Shown piece after piece: positions 44,310 to 52,480 of a stretch of DNA of 64,000 bases (position 1 is the first letter of the stretch; every line of letters begins with the position of its first letter). Source of the DNA: Gaetbulibacter_A aestuarii (lineage in GTDB: Bacteria > Bacteroidota > Bacteroidia > Flavobacteriales > Flavobacteriaceae); assembly GCF_039537665.1 (NCBI RefSeq), contig NZ_BAABAY010000001.1, positions 186,001 through 250,000 on the forward strand, in the 5' to 3' direction. Below the pieces are notes generated by a model. It worked only from the letters and a program-made list of their open reading frames with translations. It searched no databases and was not told the origin of the DNA. A program made the position numbers and the translations under genes.

Positions 44310-45428
44310 ATGAAACTAAATATTGCCGTATTACCGGGCGATGGCATTGGGCCAGAGGTTACTGCACAAGCCGTAAAGGTCTTGAAAGCCGTCGCTATGG
44401 AATTCGACCATCTTTTTACGTTTCAATATGGTTTGATTGGAGCCAGTGCTATTGAAAAACATAACACACCTCTGCCGGAAGAAACTCTTAGCATTTGCAA
44501 AAACGCAGATGCTATTTTGTTTGGTGCCATCGGTACCACAGCTTATGATATCGATCCGAATGCCAAAATGCGCCCGGAACAAGGTCTATTGCAATTACGG
44601 AAAGCGCTCGATCTTTATGCCAATATTCGTCCGGTTGTAGCTTATGAAGAATTATTAAATAAATCCTCGTTAAAGAAAAATAAGGTAAAAGATACCAATC
44701 TTATTATTTACCGCGAACTCACCGGAGGTATCTATTTTGGAGAAAAGAAATTAAGTGAAGATGGTAACGAAGCTTCCGATAGTTGCACCTATACGCGTAA
44801 GGAAATTGAACGTATAACACATCCCGCCTTTAAAGCGGCCCAGGCACGAAGCAAAAAAGTAACGCTTGTAGATAAAGCTAATGTACTGGAAAGTTCCAGA
44901 CTTTGGCGTCGCGTGGTTCAGGAAATAGCGCCGCAGTATCCAGATGTAACGCTTAATTACATGTTTATCGATAATGCCGCAAACGAGCTCATTATCAATC
45001 CAAAACAATTCGATGTTATCCTAACCGAAAATATGTTTGGTGATATTTTAAGTGAAGAAGCCGGGGTTATTGTGGGATCCATAGGCTTACTCGCTTCAGC
45101 GTCGCTGGGTGACAAACATGCCATGTTCGAACCGGTTCATGGGTCTTACAGCCCTGCAACCAATAAAGGTATTGCAAATCCTATAGCTTCAATTTTATCA
45201 GCCGCTATGATGCTGGATCATTTAGGATTGGATGAGGAAGCTACAAGAGTACGCGATGGTGTTGGCAAATCTTTAAAATTACACATTACAACACCAGATT
45301 TAAATACGAAATACGACAATATAAGCACAACTAAAGTAGGCGATTTTATCGAGGATTTTATTAATAATCCTGATGAGACCAACCTCAACTTTACGAATAT
45401 ACATCTAGGGCAATCGACTATTATTTAA
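44310..45428 (+). CDS. leuB: 3-isopropylmalate dehydrogenase
   Basis: NAD-dependent oxidative decarboxylation of 3-isopropylmalate. Motifs: AVLPGDGIGPEV, LLQLRKALDLYANIRPV, YRELTGGIYFGEK, DVILTENMFGDILSEEA and EPVHGSYSP. Length 372. It is directly after leuA and closed by a strong terminator. leuCD and ilv genes are not in the window, so the leucine set is divided in this genome. Confidence 0.96.
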   Translation: MKLNIAVLPGDGIGPEVTAQAVKVLKAVAMEFDHLFTFQYGLIGASAIEKHNTPLPEETLSICKNADAILFGAIGTTAYDIDPNAKMRPEQGLLQLRKALDLYANIRPVVAYEELLNKSSLKKNKVKDTNLIIYRELTGGIYFGEKKLSEDGNEASDSCTYTRKEIERITHPAFKAAQARSKKVTLVDKANVLESSRLWRRVVQEIAPQYPDVTLNYMFIDNAANELIINPKQFDVILTENMFGDILSEEAGVIVGSIGLLASASLGDKHAMFEPVHGSYSPATNKGIANPIASILSAAMMLDHLGLDEEATRVRDGVGKSLKLHITTPDLNTKYDNISTTKVGDFIEDFINNPDETNLNFTNIHLGQSTII

Positions 45429-45471
45429 TTTTTAGAGTTAGTCGTCAACAAATTAAACATAGCATTGCTTA

Positions 45472-45499
45472 AAAAAGCGCATGGCAACATGCGCTTTTT
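45472..45499. terminator. Bidirectional Rho-independent terminator after leuB
   Basis: A 12-bp perfect stem AAAAAGCGCATG/CATGCGCTTTTT with a GCAA loop. It lies between leuB and the convergent CDGSH gene; T runs occur on both strands. Confidence 0.93.
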
Positions 45500-45513
45500 A
45501 CATTTTAAAATTT

Positions 45514-45753
45514 TTATAGGGTATTATGCGTTCCGTCGCAGTAGGGCAAATTACTACTTTGTTTACACATGCATAAAAATACTTTCCCATCACGTTTGGG
45601 CGTAAACACCACCGGTTCAAAATCGTTATGGCGGTGAGAACCATCACAAAAAGGTTGCTTATCCGATTCTCCACAAGCACAAAAATACTTGGTTTCTCCT
45701 TTATTTAATTCAACTTCGGCCGGTTCTTTCCCGGCAATTTTTCCTTTACTCAT
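45514..45753 (-). CDS. Tandem CDGSH iron-sulfur domain protein
   Basis: A 79-residue protein with two CDGSH-type [2Fe-2S] sites: FCACGESDKQPFCDGSH and FLCMCKQSSNLPYCDGTH, each with the three-Cys-one-His ligand set. Such small proteins are thought to handle electrons or clusters in the cytoplasm; the partner is not known. It is single, convergent with leuB. Confidence 0.92.
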   Translation of the reverse strand: MSKGKIAGKEPAEVELNKGETKYFCACGESDKQPFCDGSHRHNDFEPVVFTPKRDGKVFLCMCKQSSNLPYCDGTHNTL

Positions 45754-45823
45754 GTTACTTGGTTTTCGTTTGAATATAAGAAAAAAGCATAGAAATCAAA
45801 ATTTTCATTATAAAAATCTATTT

Positions 45824-45926
45824 GGGCGTTCCCCTGCGGGTCGCGCTTTCCGCTAAATCTTTTTCTCGAAAACTCAAAAAAGGATACCGCTGCAATCCCT
45901 GCCTGCCGGCAGGCAGGCCTAACGCA
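45824..45926 (+). repeat. Interspersed GGGCGTT-type repeat, copy C, with nested palindrome
   Basis: Opens GGGCGTTCCCCTGCGGGTCG and contains TTTCCGC and GGATACCGCTGCAATCCCT as in copy B. Between ATCCCT and AACGCA, which are contiguous in copy B, it carries 20 extra bases; the perfect palindrome CCTGCCTGCCGGCAGGCAGG occupies 45898-45917. Together with the array at 46002 it fills most of the 602-base gap from 45754 to 46355. Confidence 0.8.
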
Positions 45927-46001
45927 GCAGAAGTAAATTAAAAGATGTTTAGTAATTCCGAGTGAAATGAAGTATCTGTAGTTAATAATTCGCTTGATGA
46001 A

Positions 46002-46330
46002 ATTACCACGTCGCAAGCTCCTCGTAATGACAAAAAAGTAACGTCATCGCGAACGCAGTGAAGCAATCTGTTGATTGTGAATTGCTGTTTCCATACATAT
46101 TAGCGAAGAATCTTTACTCCAAATCAAAAGATTACCACGTCGCAAGCTCCTCGTAATGACAAAAACATAACGTCATTGCGAACGCATTGAAGCAATCTGT
46201 TGATTGTGAATTGCTGTTTCCATACATATCGTTAGGGAAGAATCTTTACTTCAAATCAAAAGATTACCACGTCGCAAGCGCCTCGTAATGACTAAAAGGT
46301 AACGTCATTGCGAACGCAGTGAAGCAATCT
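46002..46330. repeat. Tandem array of 130-base repeat units
   Basis: About 2.5 units starting at 46002, 46131 and 46263, each opening ATTACCACGTCGCAAGC and containing CTCGTAATGAC, AACGTCATTGCGAACGC and GAAGCAATCTGTTGATTGTG. The units are nearly identical. A related single unit lies in reverse orientation in the metH gap at 23910-24003. Non-coding; the pieces form small hairpins such as ATTGC/GCAAT. Confidence 0.85.
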
Positions 46331-46355
46331 TTCTATTATAATTTACAAATGAATT

Positions 46356-47525
46356 TTATTCAGACAATACACTGGTAGCTACCGCGATTTTAGAATCTGC
46401 AGTGCCGTAATATAAAAACCAGTGCCCTGAAAAATCAACCAACCCTTCTACAAAACAAACCAGATTGACTTCGCCTACCATTTCATAGGGTTTATCCGGA
46501 TAAATAAAATGTCCGGTGGTTCGGTTCATTAATTTATAGGGCTGTTCTTTATCGAAAAGTGCCTGACCAGCAGCATACGTGAATTTGGGCAAACTTTGAT
46601 CATTAAAATTAGCGGCATTACTACCGTTGTAAATCAAAACTATGCCTTTTTCAGTGTATAAAGCAAAAGGTCCGGGTTCTACCAGGCGGCTATCAAAATA
46701 CCCGGAACGCGGATGCAATACAGAGATCGCTTTTTTAGATTCGGCATTCTCACAAACCTCCCAATGAATCAAGTCTTGTGATTTGGCTAGAAAAATATCG
46801 GTATCTCCAAAATACATCCAATAACTGCCGTTTATCTTTTTTGCAACCACGTTATCATCTTGAAATTCCGCAACAATGGCTCCGGACTTAGACCACATAT
46901 CACGGTATTTTTCATCCTGAAAAGCGAGTCCGTGTTTCGTCCAATGCAAGAGATCTTTAGAAGTTGCCACACTCAAACGAGCTGTTTTCCCATCATAGGC
47001 GGTATAGGTCATAATATAATTGTCCTCCGGTCCGGCTATGATCCTTGGGTCTTCAATACCATCGAATAAACAATTCTTGCAATCCATATTTGAGCTATCC
47101 TTTGCCAGTTTTTTATAATTCCATTCGTAGACCATCATGGAGTCTTCGTCTGGATATAACACAGGTTCGGGGATCTTATTAAAGTGTAGTCCATCCTTAC
47201 TCGTTGCTAAACCAATGCGCGAAGTACCGCTGGAGTCCTGGGCTCTGTAAAATAAATAAACCTTGTTATCGTGAACTACAGCCGCGGGATTTAAAACATT
47301 CCGGCTTTCCCAATAAACAGTTTCATTGGAAATAGGCGATTTAAATGAAAAATCAGTTGAAGGTTTCAAAACAGGATTTAAAGAATCCACCTTTTCAACA
47401 TCATGAAAACCCCAGGTGTTTACCTGATCATTTACGAGTTCATAGGTCTTATTTTGAACACAATTGCTTAGCACGAGCATCAAGAACAATAAATAAACGC
47501 AATTCTTAAAGTTTTTAAAATCCAT
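46356..47525 (-). CDS. GH130-like glycosidase/phosphorylase lipoprotein
   Basis: A 389-residue protein with a lipoprotein signal (LVLSNC, Cys about residue 22) and a five-bladed beta-propeller pattern. The blades carry the DGLHF/DLLHW type repeats and the GH130 signature GIEDPRII with YWMYFGD and GEVNLVCFVEGL. GH130 enzymes act on beta-mannosides, as phosphorylases or, in exported Bacteroidota members, hydrolases. It lies 14 bases after argH and appears to ride on the end of the arginine transcript. Confidence 0.8.
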   Translation of the reverse strand: MDFKNFKNCVYLLFLMLVLSNCVQNKTYELVNDQVNTWGFHDVEKVDSLNPVLKPSTDFSFKSPISNETVYWESRNVLNPAAVVHDNKVYLFYRAQDSSGTSRIGLATSKDGLHFNKIPEPVLYPDEDSMMVYEWNYKKLAKDSSNMDCKNCLFDGIEDPRIIAGPEDNYIMTYTAYDGKTARLSVATSKDLLHWTKHGLAFQDEKYRDMWSKSGAIVAEFQDDNVVAKKINGSYWMYFGDTDIFLAKSQDLIHWEVCENAESKKAISVLHPRSGYFDSRLVEPGPFALYTEKGIVLIYNGSNAANFNDQSLPKFTYAAGQALFDKEQPYKLMNRTTGHFIYPDKPYEMVGEVNLVCFVEGLVDFSGHWFLYYGTADSKIAVATSVLSE

Positions 47526-47539
47526 GGTGTATTAAATTT

Positions 47540-48814
47540 CTAATTAGGAAACTTCGCCCGGATCTGTTCCAATCCTAAATTATGAATACTTCCTAAATGG
47601 GAATGCTTTTTCGAAGTATCCGGTTTATAGCTACCACTTTGAACCTGGCCACCGATCTTCTGATAAGCTTCACGAAAACTCATTCCTTCTTCCACTAAGG
47701 TATTGATATTATCTACCGTGAACAAATATTGGTATTTCGGGTCGTTCAGATCTACGTCCTTTACTTCAATTTGTTGGATCGCGTAATCAAGGATATCCAA
47801 AATATCCTTTAGATCTTCAAAAGCCGCGATCATGTTTTCCTTCAATAATTGAAAATCCCGATGATAACCACTCGGTAAATTATTGGTAATTAGTATCATT
47901 TCCGTTTGAAGGGCCTGAATTTTATTGCATTTCCCACGAATCAGCTCAAATACATCCGGATTCTTTTTATGTGGCATAATACTGCTTCCGGTAGTTAATT
48001 CATCCGGAAAACTGATAAATCCAAAATTCTGACTCATATACAAACAAACATCCATAGCAAAACGGGCCAGTGTGTTGCTCAATCCGCCTAGAGCTGCGGC
48101 GATAGTTCGTTCATTTTTTCCTCGAGCCATCTGGGCTGCAACCACATTGAATTTCAAAGTTGAAAACTGCATTTCTCTGGTTGTCATTTGCCTATCTATA
48201 GGAAAGGAGCTTCCATATCCGGCTGCCGAACCCAGAGGATTTTGATCCACAATTTTTAAGGCGGCATCAATAAAATACACATCATCAATCATCAGTTCCG
48301 CGTAAGCGGAAAACCATAATCCAAATGAGGACGGCATAGCTACTTGTAAATGGGTATATCCGGGTAACATTTTGCTTTGATGCCTTTCTGCCAAACCTAA
48401 CAAGGTATCAAATAAGGATCTTGTTTTCTCTCTAACAATACCTAGTTGATCTTTATAGTAAAGACTTAAAGCCACCAAAACCTGGTCGTTTCGCGATCTA
48501 GCCGTATGTATCTTCTTTCCAACCTCACCTAAAGATTGGGTAAGTTCAAATTCAATCTTCGAATGAACGTCTTCAAATTGTCCATCAATTACAAAAGTGC
48601 CGTTCTTTATTTGTTCTTCGAGTTTTTTTAAACCGCCTAAAAGTTCTACCAATTCTTCAACAGAAATAATCCCGACCTTCTGCAACATCTTGGCATGTGC
48701 TTTTGACGCTATAACATCGTATTTCGCAATATGACTGTCGATCTCACGGTCATTTCCCACCGTAAACTGTTCTATCTTTTTATCTATCGAAATACCTTTA
48801 TCCCAAAGTTTCAT
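47540..48814 (-). CDS. argH: Argininosuccinate lyase
   Basis: Last arginine step: argininosuccinate to arginine and fumarate. Fumarase/aspartase superfamily with the signature GSSIMPHKKNPD, plus HTARSRNDQ and PGYTHLQVAMP. Length 424, a little short of the E. coli enzyme. A strand-skewed repeat separates it from argE by 125 bases, but it is on the same strand. Confidence 0.95.
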   Translation of the reverse strand: MKLWDKGISIDKKIEQFTVGNDREIDSHIAKYDVIASKAHAKMLQKVGIISVEELVELLGGLKKLEEQIKNGTFVIDGQFEDVHSKIEFELTQSLGEVGKKIHTARSRNDQVLVALSLYYKDQLGIVREKTRSLFDTLLGLAERHQSKMLPGYTHLQVAMPSSFGLWFSAYAELMIDDVYFIDAALKIVDQNPLGSAAGYGSSFPIDRQMTTREMQFSTLKFNVVAAQMARGKNERTIAAALGGLSNTLARFAMDVCLYMSQNFGFISFPDELTTGSSIMPHKKNPDVFELIRGKCNKIQALQTEMILITNNLPSGYHRDFQLLKENMIAAFEDLKDILDILDYAIQQIEVKDVDLNDPKYQYLFTVDNINTLVEEGMSFREAYQKIGGQVQSGSYKPDTSKKHSHLGSIHNLGLEQIRAKFPN

Positions 48815-48825
48815 AGTTTTTGTTT

Positions 48826-48936
48826 TTTAGAGAAGAGAAGTTAGAATAGAGAACAGAGACTTTTTCCCTTAATCTCTTTTCTTATTTCTCTTATCTCTTC
48901 TCTCTTTTCTTGTTTCTATTCTCTCGTTTCTGTTCT
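48826..48936. repeat. Strand-skewed GA/TC repeat, diverged copy
   Basis: Opens AGAGAAGAGAAGTTAGAATA and closes in a TCTC-rich half with TTCTATTCTCTCG. It has the same two-part design as the pair at 37427-37715 but with a different middle. It fills the argE-argH gap. Confidence 0.72.
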
Positions 48937-48939
48937 AAA

Positions 48940-49998
48940 TCACAACACCTTCTCGAGCAGCTTAATATAAATCGCAACACCTTCTTCAATTTCACGAATA
49001 TAAATAAATTCATCCGCCGAATGCGAACGCGTACTGTCACCGGGTCCTAATTTTAAGCTCGGACAAGACAAAGTTGCCTGATCTGATAATGTTGGTGATC
49101 CATAAGTACTGCGTCCTAAAGCGATACCGGCCTTTACCAAATCATGATCCATCGGAATAGATGAAGAATTCAGCCGCAAGCTTCTTGCTTTTATTTTGCA
49201 AGGAGCTTTCTCCTCTAAAATTTGAGAAATTTCCTTGTTTGTATAGGCATCATTCACCCGAACATCAATAACCAGATCCACATCCGCCGGAACTACATTG
49301 TGCTGCGACCCTCCTTTTATCTGGGTAACCGTTAATTTGACATCCCCCAGAACCTCCGAACTTTTTTCAAATTTAAAATCTTTGAACCATTGTAGCACTT
49401 CAATGGTATTATAAATAGAATTGTTATCATTTGGATGTGCGGCATGGCTTGGAGTGCCTTCAACCTTGGCATCAAAAACCACCAAACCTTTTTCTGCTAC
49501 AGCCAGATTCATCAAGGTTGGTTCCCCAACGATAGCCACGTCTATCTGCGGAATCACTTCAAGCATACTATTTAATCCATCAGGCCCACTACTTTCCTCT
49601 TCCGCGGAAGCGACAATAACTAAATTATACTTTAAATCCTTATGACCATAAAAATAGGTAAAGGTTGCCAAAAGCGACACCAAACAGCCCCCGGCATCGT
49701 TACTTCCCAATCCGAATAATTTGCCGTCTTTCACAAAAGCTTTAAACGGGTCATTTGTATACGCCGTGTTGGGTTTCACCGTGTCGTGATGCGAGTTCAG
49801 TAAAAGCGTTGGTTTGCTTTCATCAAAATATTTGTTTACTGCCCAAACATTATTTTTCGTCCTTTTATAATCCACATGATGCGCCTTGAACCACGCTTCA
49901 ATGTGCTCAGCCGTTTTATCTTCTTCTGAAGAAAATGACGGCGTCTCAATAAGCTTTTTTAGGAGTTCAATAGCTTCATTTGTAAGTTCCTGAATCAT
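48940..49998 (-). CDS. M20 family N-acylornithine/N-acylcitrulline deacylase
   Basis: Zinc aminoacylase of 352 residues; metal motifs NSHHDTVKP, GSNDAGGC and the general base in ASAEEESSG are in place, with the dimerisation domain about 170-280. In a pathway with an acylornithine transcarbamylase the natural substrate is N-acylcitrulline, yielding citrulline for argG. Named argE in most annotation. Its ATG overlaps the stop of argB (ATGA). Confidence 0.88.
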   Translation of the reverse strand: MIQELTNEAIELLKKLIETPSFSSEEDKTAEHIEAWFKAHHVDYKRTKNNVWAVNKYFDESKPTLLLNSHHDTVKPNTAYTNDPFKAFVKDGKLFGLGSNDAGGCLVSLLATFTYFYGHKDLKYNLVIVASAEEESSGPDGLNSMLEVIPQIDVAIVGEPTLMNLAVAEKGLVVFDAKVEGTPSHAAHPNDNNSIYNTIEVLQWFKDFKFEKSSEVLGDVKLTVTQIKGGSQHNVVPADVDLVIDVRVNDAYTNKEISQILEEKAPCKIKARSLRLNSSSIPMDHDLVKAGIALGRSTYGSPTLSDQATLSCPSLKLGPGDSTRSHSADEFIYIREIEEGVAIYIKLLEKVL

Positions 49999-50771
49999 AG
50001 TTTTAGGGTTGTATATTTTTGATTTTTATTACTGATCACCGAGGCATTTCCAATAATCACTTTTGAAACACCCGCTTTTAAAGCATCAAAACAATTGGTT
50101 AATTTGGGTAACATACCATCAGCAATAACTCCATCTTTTATTAGTTTTTCGTAGCTTTCTGTGTTTATATTTTCAATCACGGAATCTTCATCATCAACAG
50201 ACATTAAAACTCCGTTTTTTTCAAAAACATAAATCAACTCGGTTGCATAGTATTTGGATAATCCTACCGCCAAAGCCGAGGCAATGGTATCTGCATTCGT
50301 GTTTAAAAGTTGCCCGTTATTATCATGAGTTATGGCACAAAATACAGGTGTAACGCCATTTTGAAGCAATACATCCGGAACCTCCGGATTCACCTTAACA
50401 ATATCTCCCACAAAACCGTAGTCTATGGTTTTCACCGGACGTTTGACCGAACAAATCACGTTGCCATCAGCGCCCGTAAAGCCTATGGCATTGCAGTGAT
50501 TCGCTTGTAATTTGGCAACTATGTTTTTGTTTATTTTACCTGCATATATCATGGTTATGATATCCAGAGTTACTGCATCCGTGATGCGTCTTCCCTCAAT
50601 CATATTGACAGGCACCTGCATATCCTCAGCCAATTTTGTAGCTAGTTTGCCACCACCATGTACTAAAATTTTAGGACCTTGAACCTTGGCAAACTGCTCC
50701 AAAAACCGGTCTAGAGCTTCCGGATTATCAATAATATTACCTCCAACTTTGATGATTTTCAAGGGATCCAT
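49995..50771 (-). CDS. argB: Acetylglutamate kinase
   Basis: Phosphorylates N-acylglutamate. Amino-acid kinase fold of 258 residues: IKVGGNIID at the N-terminus, VHGGGKLAT, NTNADTIASALA and a late KL-containing block DGMLPKLTN. It lacks the N-terminal helix typical of arginine-inhibited hexameric kinases, so direct feedback by arginine is less likely. It abuts argF' (1 base) and overlaps argE. Confidence 0.92.
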   Translation of the reverse strand: MDPLKIIKVGGNIIDNPEALDRFLEQFAKVQGPKILVHGGGKLATKLAEDMQVPVNMIEGRRITDAVTLDIITMIYAGKINKNIVAKLQANHCNAIGFTGADGNVICSVKRPVKTIDYGFVGDIVKVNPEVPDVLLQNGVTPVFCAITHDNNGQLLNTNADTIASALAVGLSKYYATELIYVFEKNGVLMSVDDEDSVIENINTESYEKLIKDGVIADGMLPKLTNCFDALKAGVSKVIIGNASVISNKNQKYTTLKL

Positions 50772-50772
50772 A

Positions 50773-51711
50773 TTACAAGGTTTCTAATAGTTTTTTTAAT
50801 ACCAATTGTGCTGCAAAGGTTCTGTTATTAGCCTGTTGAATAACCAGTGAACTATCACTGTCTAAAACGGCATCCTCAACCACCACATTACGACGTACAG
50901 GTAAACAATGCATAAATTTAGCATTTCCTAACAAAGATTTGGTGATCATCCAGGACTTGTTTGTTTCCAGAATTTGTCCGTAATTTTCATAGGAGCTCCA
51001 GTTTTTAGCATACACAAAATCGGCATTTTTCATGGCCTCCTCCTGATTGTGAAGTACGGGAACATCTCTCGTAATTTCCGGATTCAAATCATAACCTTCC
51101 GGATTGGTAATCACAAAATCCACATCCATTTTTTGCATGACCTGAGCAAAACTATTTCCTACTGCATGAGGTAAAGCTTTCACATGTGGTGCCCAGGTTA
51201 AAACCACTTTAGGACGCTCCTTTTTAGCGTATTCTGAAATGGTAAGGGCATCCGTTAAGCCCTGTAAAGGGTGCGCCGTAGCACTTTCCATATTCACAAT
51301 TGGAACCGTGGCATATTTTTTAAAGGCATTTAAAACCTCTTCACTTTCATCTTTAGCTTTGTCTGTTAATGTTGGAAAAGCTCTAACCGCAATAATATCA
51401 CAATACTGTGAAACAACAGCTGCCGCCTCCTTAATATGTTCGGCAGTGGTACCATCCATAACGGTTCCGTCGCCAAATTCAATACCCCAGGAATCATTGG
51501 AAACATTCATTACTATCGGATTCATCCCTAAATTCAATGCTGCTTTCTGAGTACTTAAACGCGTTCTTAAACTTGAATTAAAAAAAAGTAAACCCAGCGT
51601 TTTATTTTTACCAAGCTTCCGATGTTCTAATGGATTTTTTTTGATGGCCTTCGCATCGACAATCCATTCCTCGAGGTTGTCTATATCATTTATGGATGTG
51701 TAATGTTTCAT
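50773..51711 (-). CDS. N-acylornithine carbamoyltransferase
   Basis: A 312-residue transcarbamylase of the acetyl-/succinylornithine type: carbamoyl-phosphate motif NSSLRTRLSTQKAALNLG, MDGTTAEH loop, VVLTWAPH and HCLPVRRN. In this family, residue 90 (Bacteroides fragilis numbering) separates succinylornithine (Pro) from acetylornithine (Glu, at 92 in Xanthomonas) enzymes. Here position 90 is Ala, so the acyl group cannot be called. Ordinary ornithine carbamoyltransferase has a different loop. It lies between proB and argB. Confidence 0.9.
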   Translation of the reverse strand: MKHYTSINDIDNLEEWIVDAKAIKKNPLEHRKLGKNKTLGLLFFNSSLRTRLSTQKAALNLGMNPIVMNVSNDSWGIEFGDGTVMDGTTAEHIKEAAAVVSQYCDIIAVRAFPTLTDKAKDESEEVLNAFKKYATVPIVNMESATAHPLQGLTDALTISEYAKKERPKVVLTWAPHVKALPHAVGNSFAQVMQKMDVDFVITNPEGYDLNPEITRDVPVLHNQEEAMKNADFVYAKNWSSYENYGQILETNKSWMITKSLLGNAKFMHCLPVRRNVVVEDAVLDSDSSLVIQQANNRTFAAQLVLKKLLETL

Positions 51712-51714
51712 TCT

Positions 51715-52479
51715 TTATTTTATTTTGGTAAACGGCACTTTATTTTCAAAGGCATTCAGGATGAAATGGTCTTCTAAACCATTTACGATCCAGGTTTCAA
51801 TATTCGCTTTTTTGGTTACCGAAACGGCTTCAATTTTGGAAAGCATTCCACCACTTCCATGGGAGGATTTGGAGGGTAAAACCTCCTGCTTTAAATCCTT
51901 GTAATCTGTTACTTCCTCTATCGTTTTCGGTGTATTTGTAGCCAAAGATTCCCTGGTATAAATGCCATTTGTATTGGTTGCAATGATGAATAAATCGACG
52001 CCGAGTAAAGCTGCTGTCAGTGCTCCTAATTTATCGTTGTCTCCAAATTTAATTTCATCCGTAGCTACGGTATCATTTTCATTAATAATCGGGATGTAAT
52101 CATTGTTCACCAACACGTTGATGGTATTTACGATATTGGATTTACTTTCTTCTTTTTCAAAATCTGAATAGGACAACAAACACTGTGAGGTAAGCAAGCC
52201 ATACGATCTGAAAATCTCCTGATAGATCCTGATCAAATGGGGTTGCCCTATGGAAGCGAGGGCTTGTTTTACAAAGACACTATCCTGCTGACTCTCCAAT
52301 TTTACAAATTGTTTCGCCACAGCAATAGCACCCGAACTCACAATAATAAACTCGTATTCCTTCTTGAGTATGGCGATCTGATTGGCAATATCCTCGATCT
52401 TTCCTCGTGATAGGTTATCGGTTTCCTTGGTTAGGGTATTCGATCCAACTTTTAGTAATATGCGTTTCTTTTTTTGCAT
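51715..52479 (-). CDS. proB: Glutamate 5-kinase
   Basis: First step of proline synthesis. Amino-acid kinase domain of 254 residues: RILLKVGSNTLT, VSSGAIAVAKQ, INENDTVATDEIKFGDNDKLGA. It lacks the C-terminal PUA domain of the E. coli enzyme. The ATG at 52479 lies 1 base after the proA stop and gives the family N-terminus; the ATG at 52509 is rejected because it lies inside proA. Its location inside the arginine operon couples proline and arginine synthesis. Confidence 0.93.
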   Translation of the reverse strand: MQKKKRILLKVGSNTLTKETDNLSRGKIEDIANQIAILKKEYEFIIVSSGAIAVAKQFVKLESQQDSVFVKQALASIGQPHLIRIYQEIFRSYGLLTSQCLLSYSDFEKEESKSNIVNTINVLVNNDYIPIINENDTVATDEIKFGDNDKLGALTAALLGVDLFIIATNTNGIYTRESLATNTPKTIEEVTDYKDLKQEVLPSKSSHGSGGMLSKIEAVSVTKKANIETWIVNGLEDHFILNAFENKVPFTKIK

Positions 52480-52480
52480 G

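Noticed and set aside
45750..46016. An 88-codon minus-strand frame across the gap
   Set aside because: It is made from repeat copy C and array sequence; it has no family likeness and repeat copies elsewhere do not keep the frame.
46002..46330. Tandem units considered as CRISPR or an rRNA/tRNA remnant
   Set aside because: The units are about 130 bases without spacers and do not fold as tRNA.
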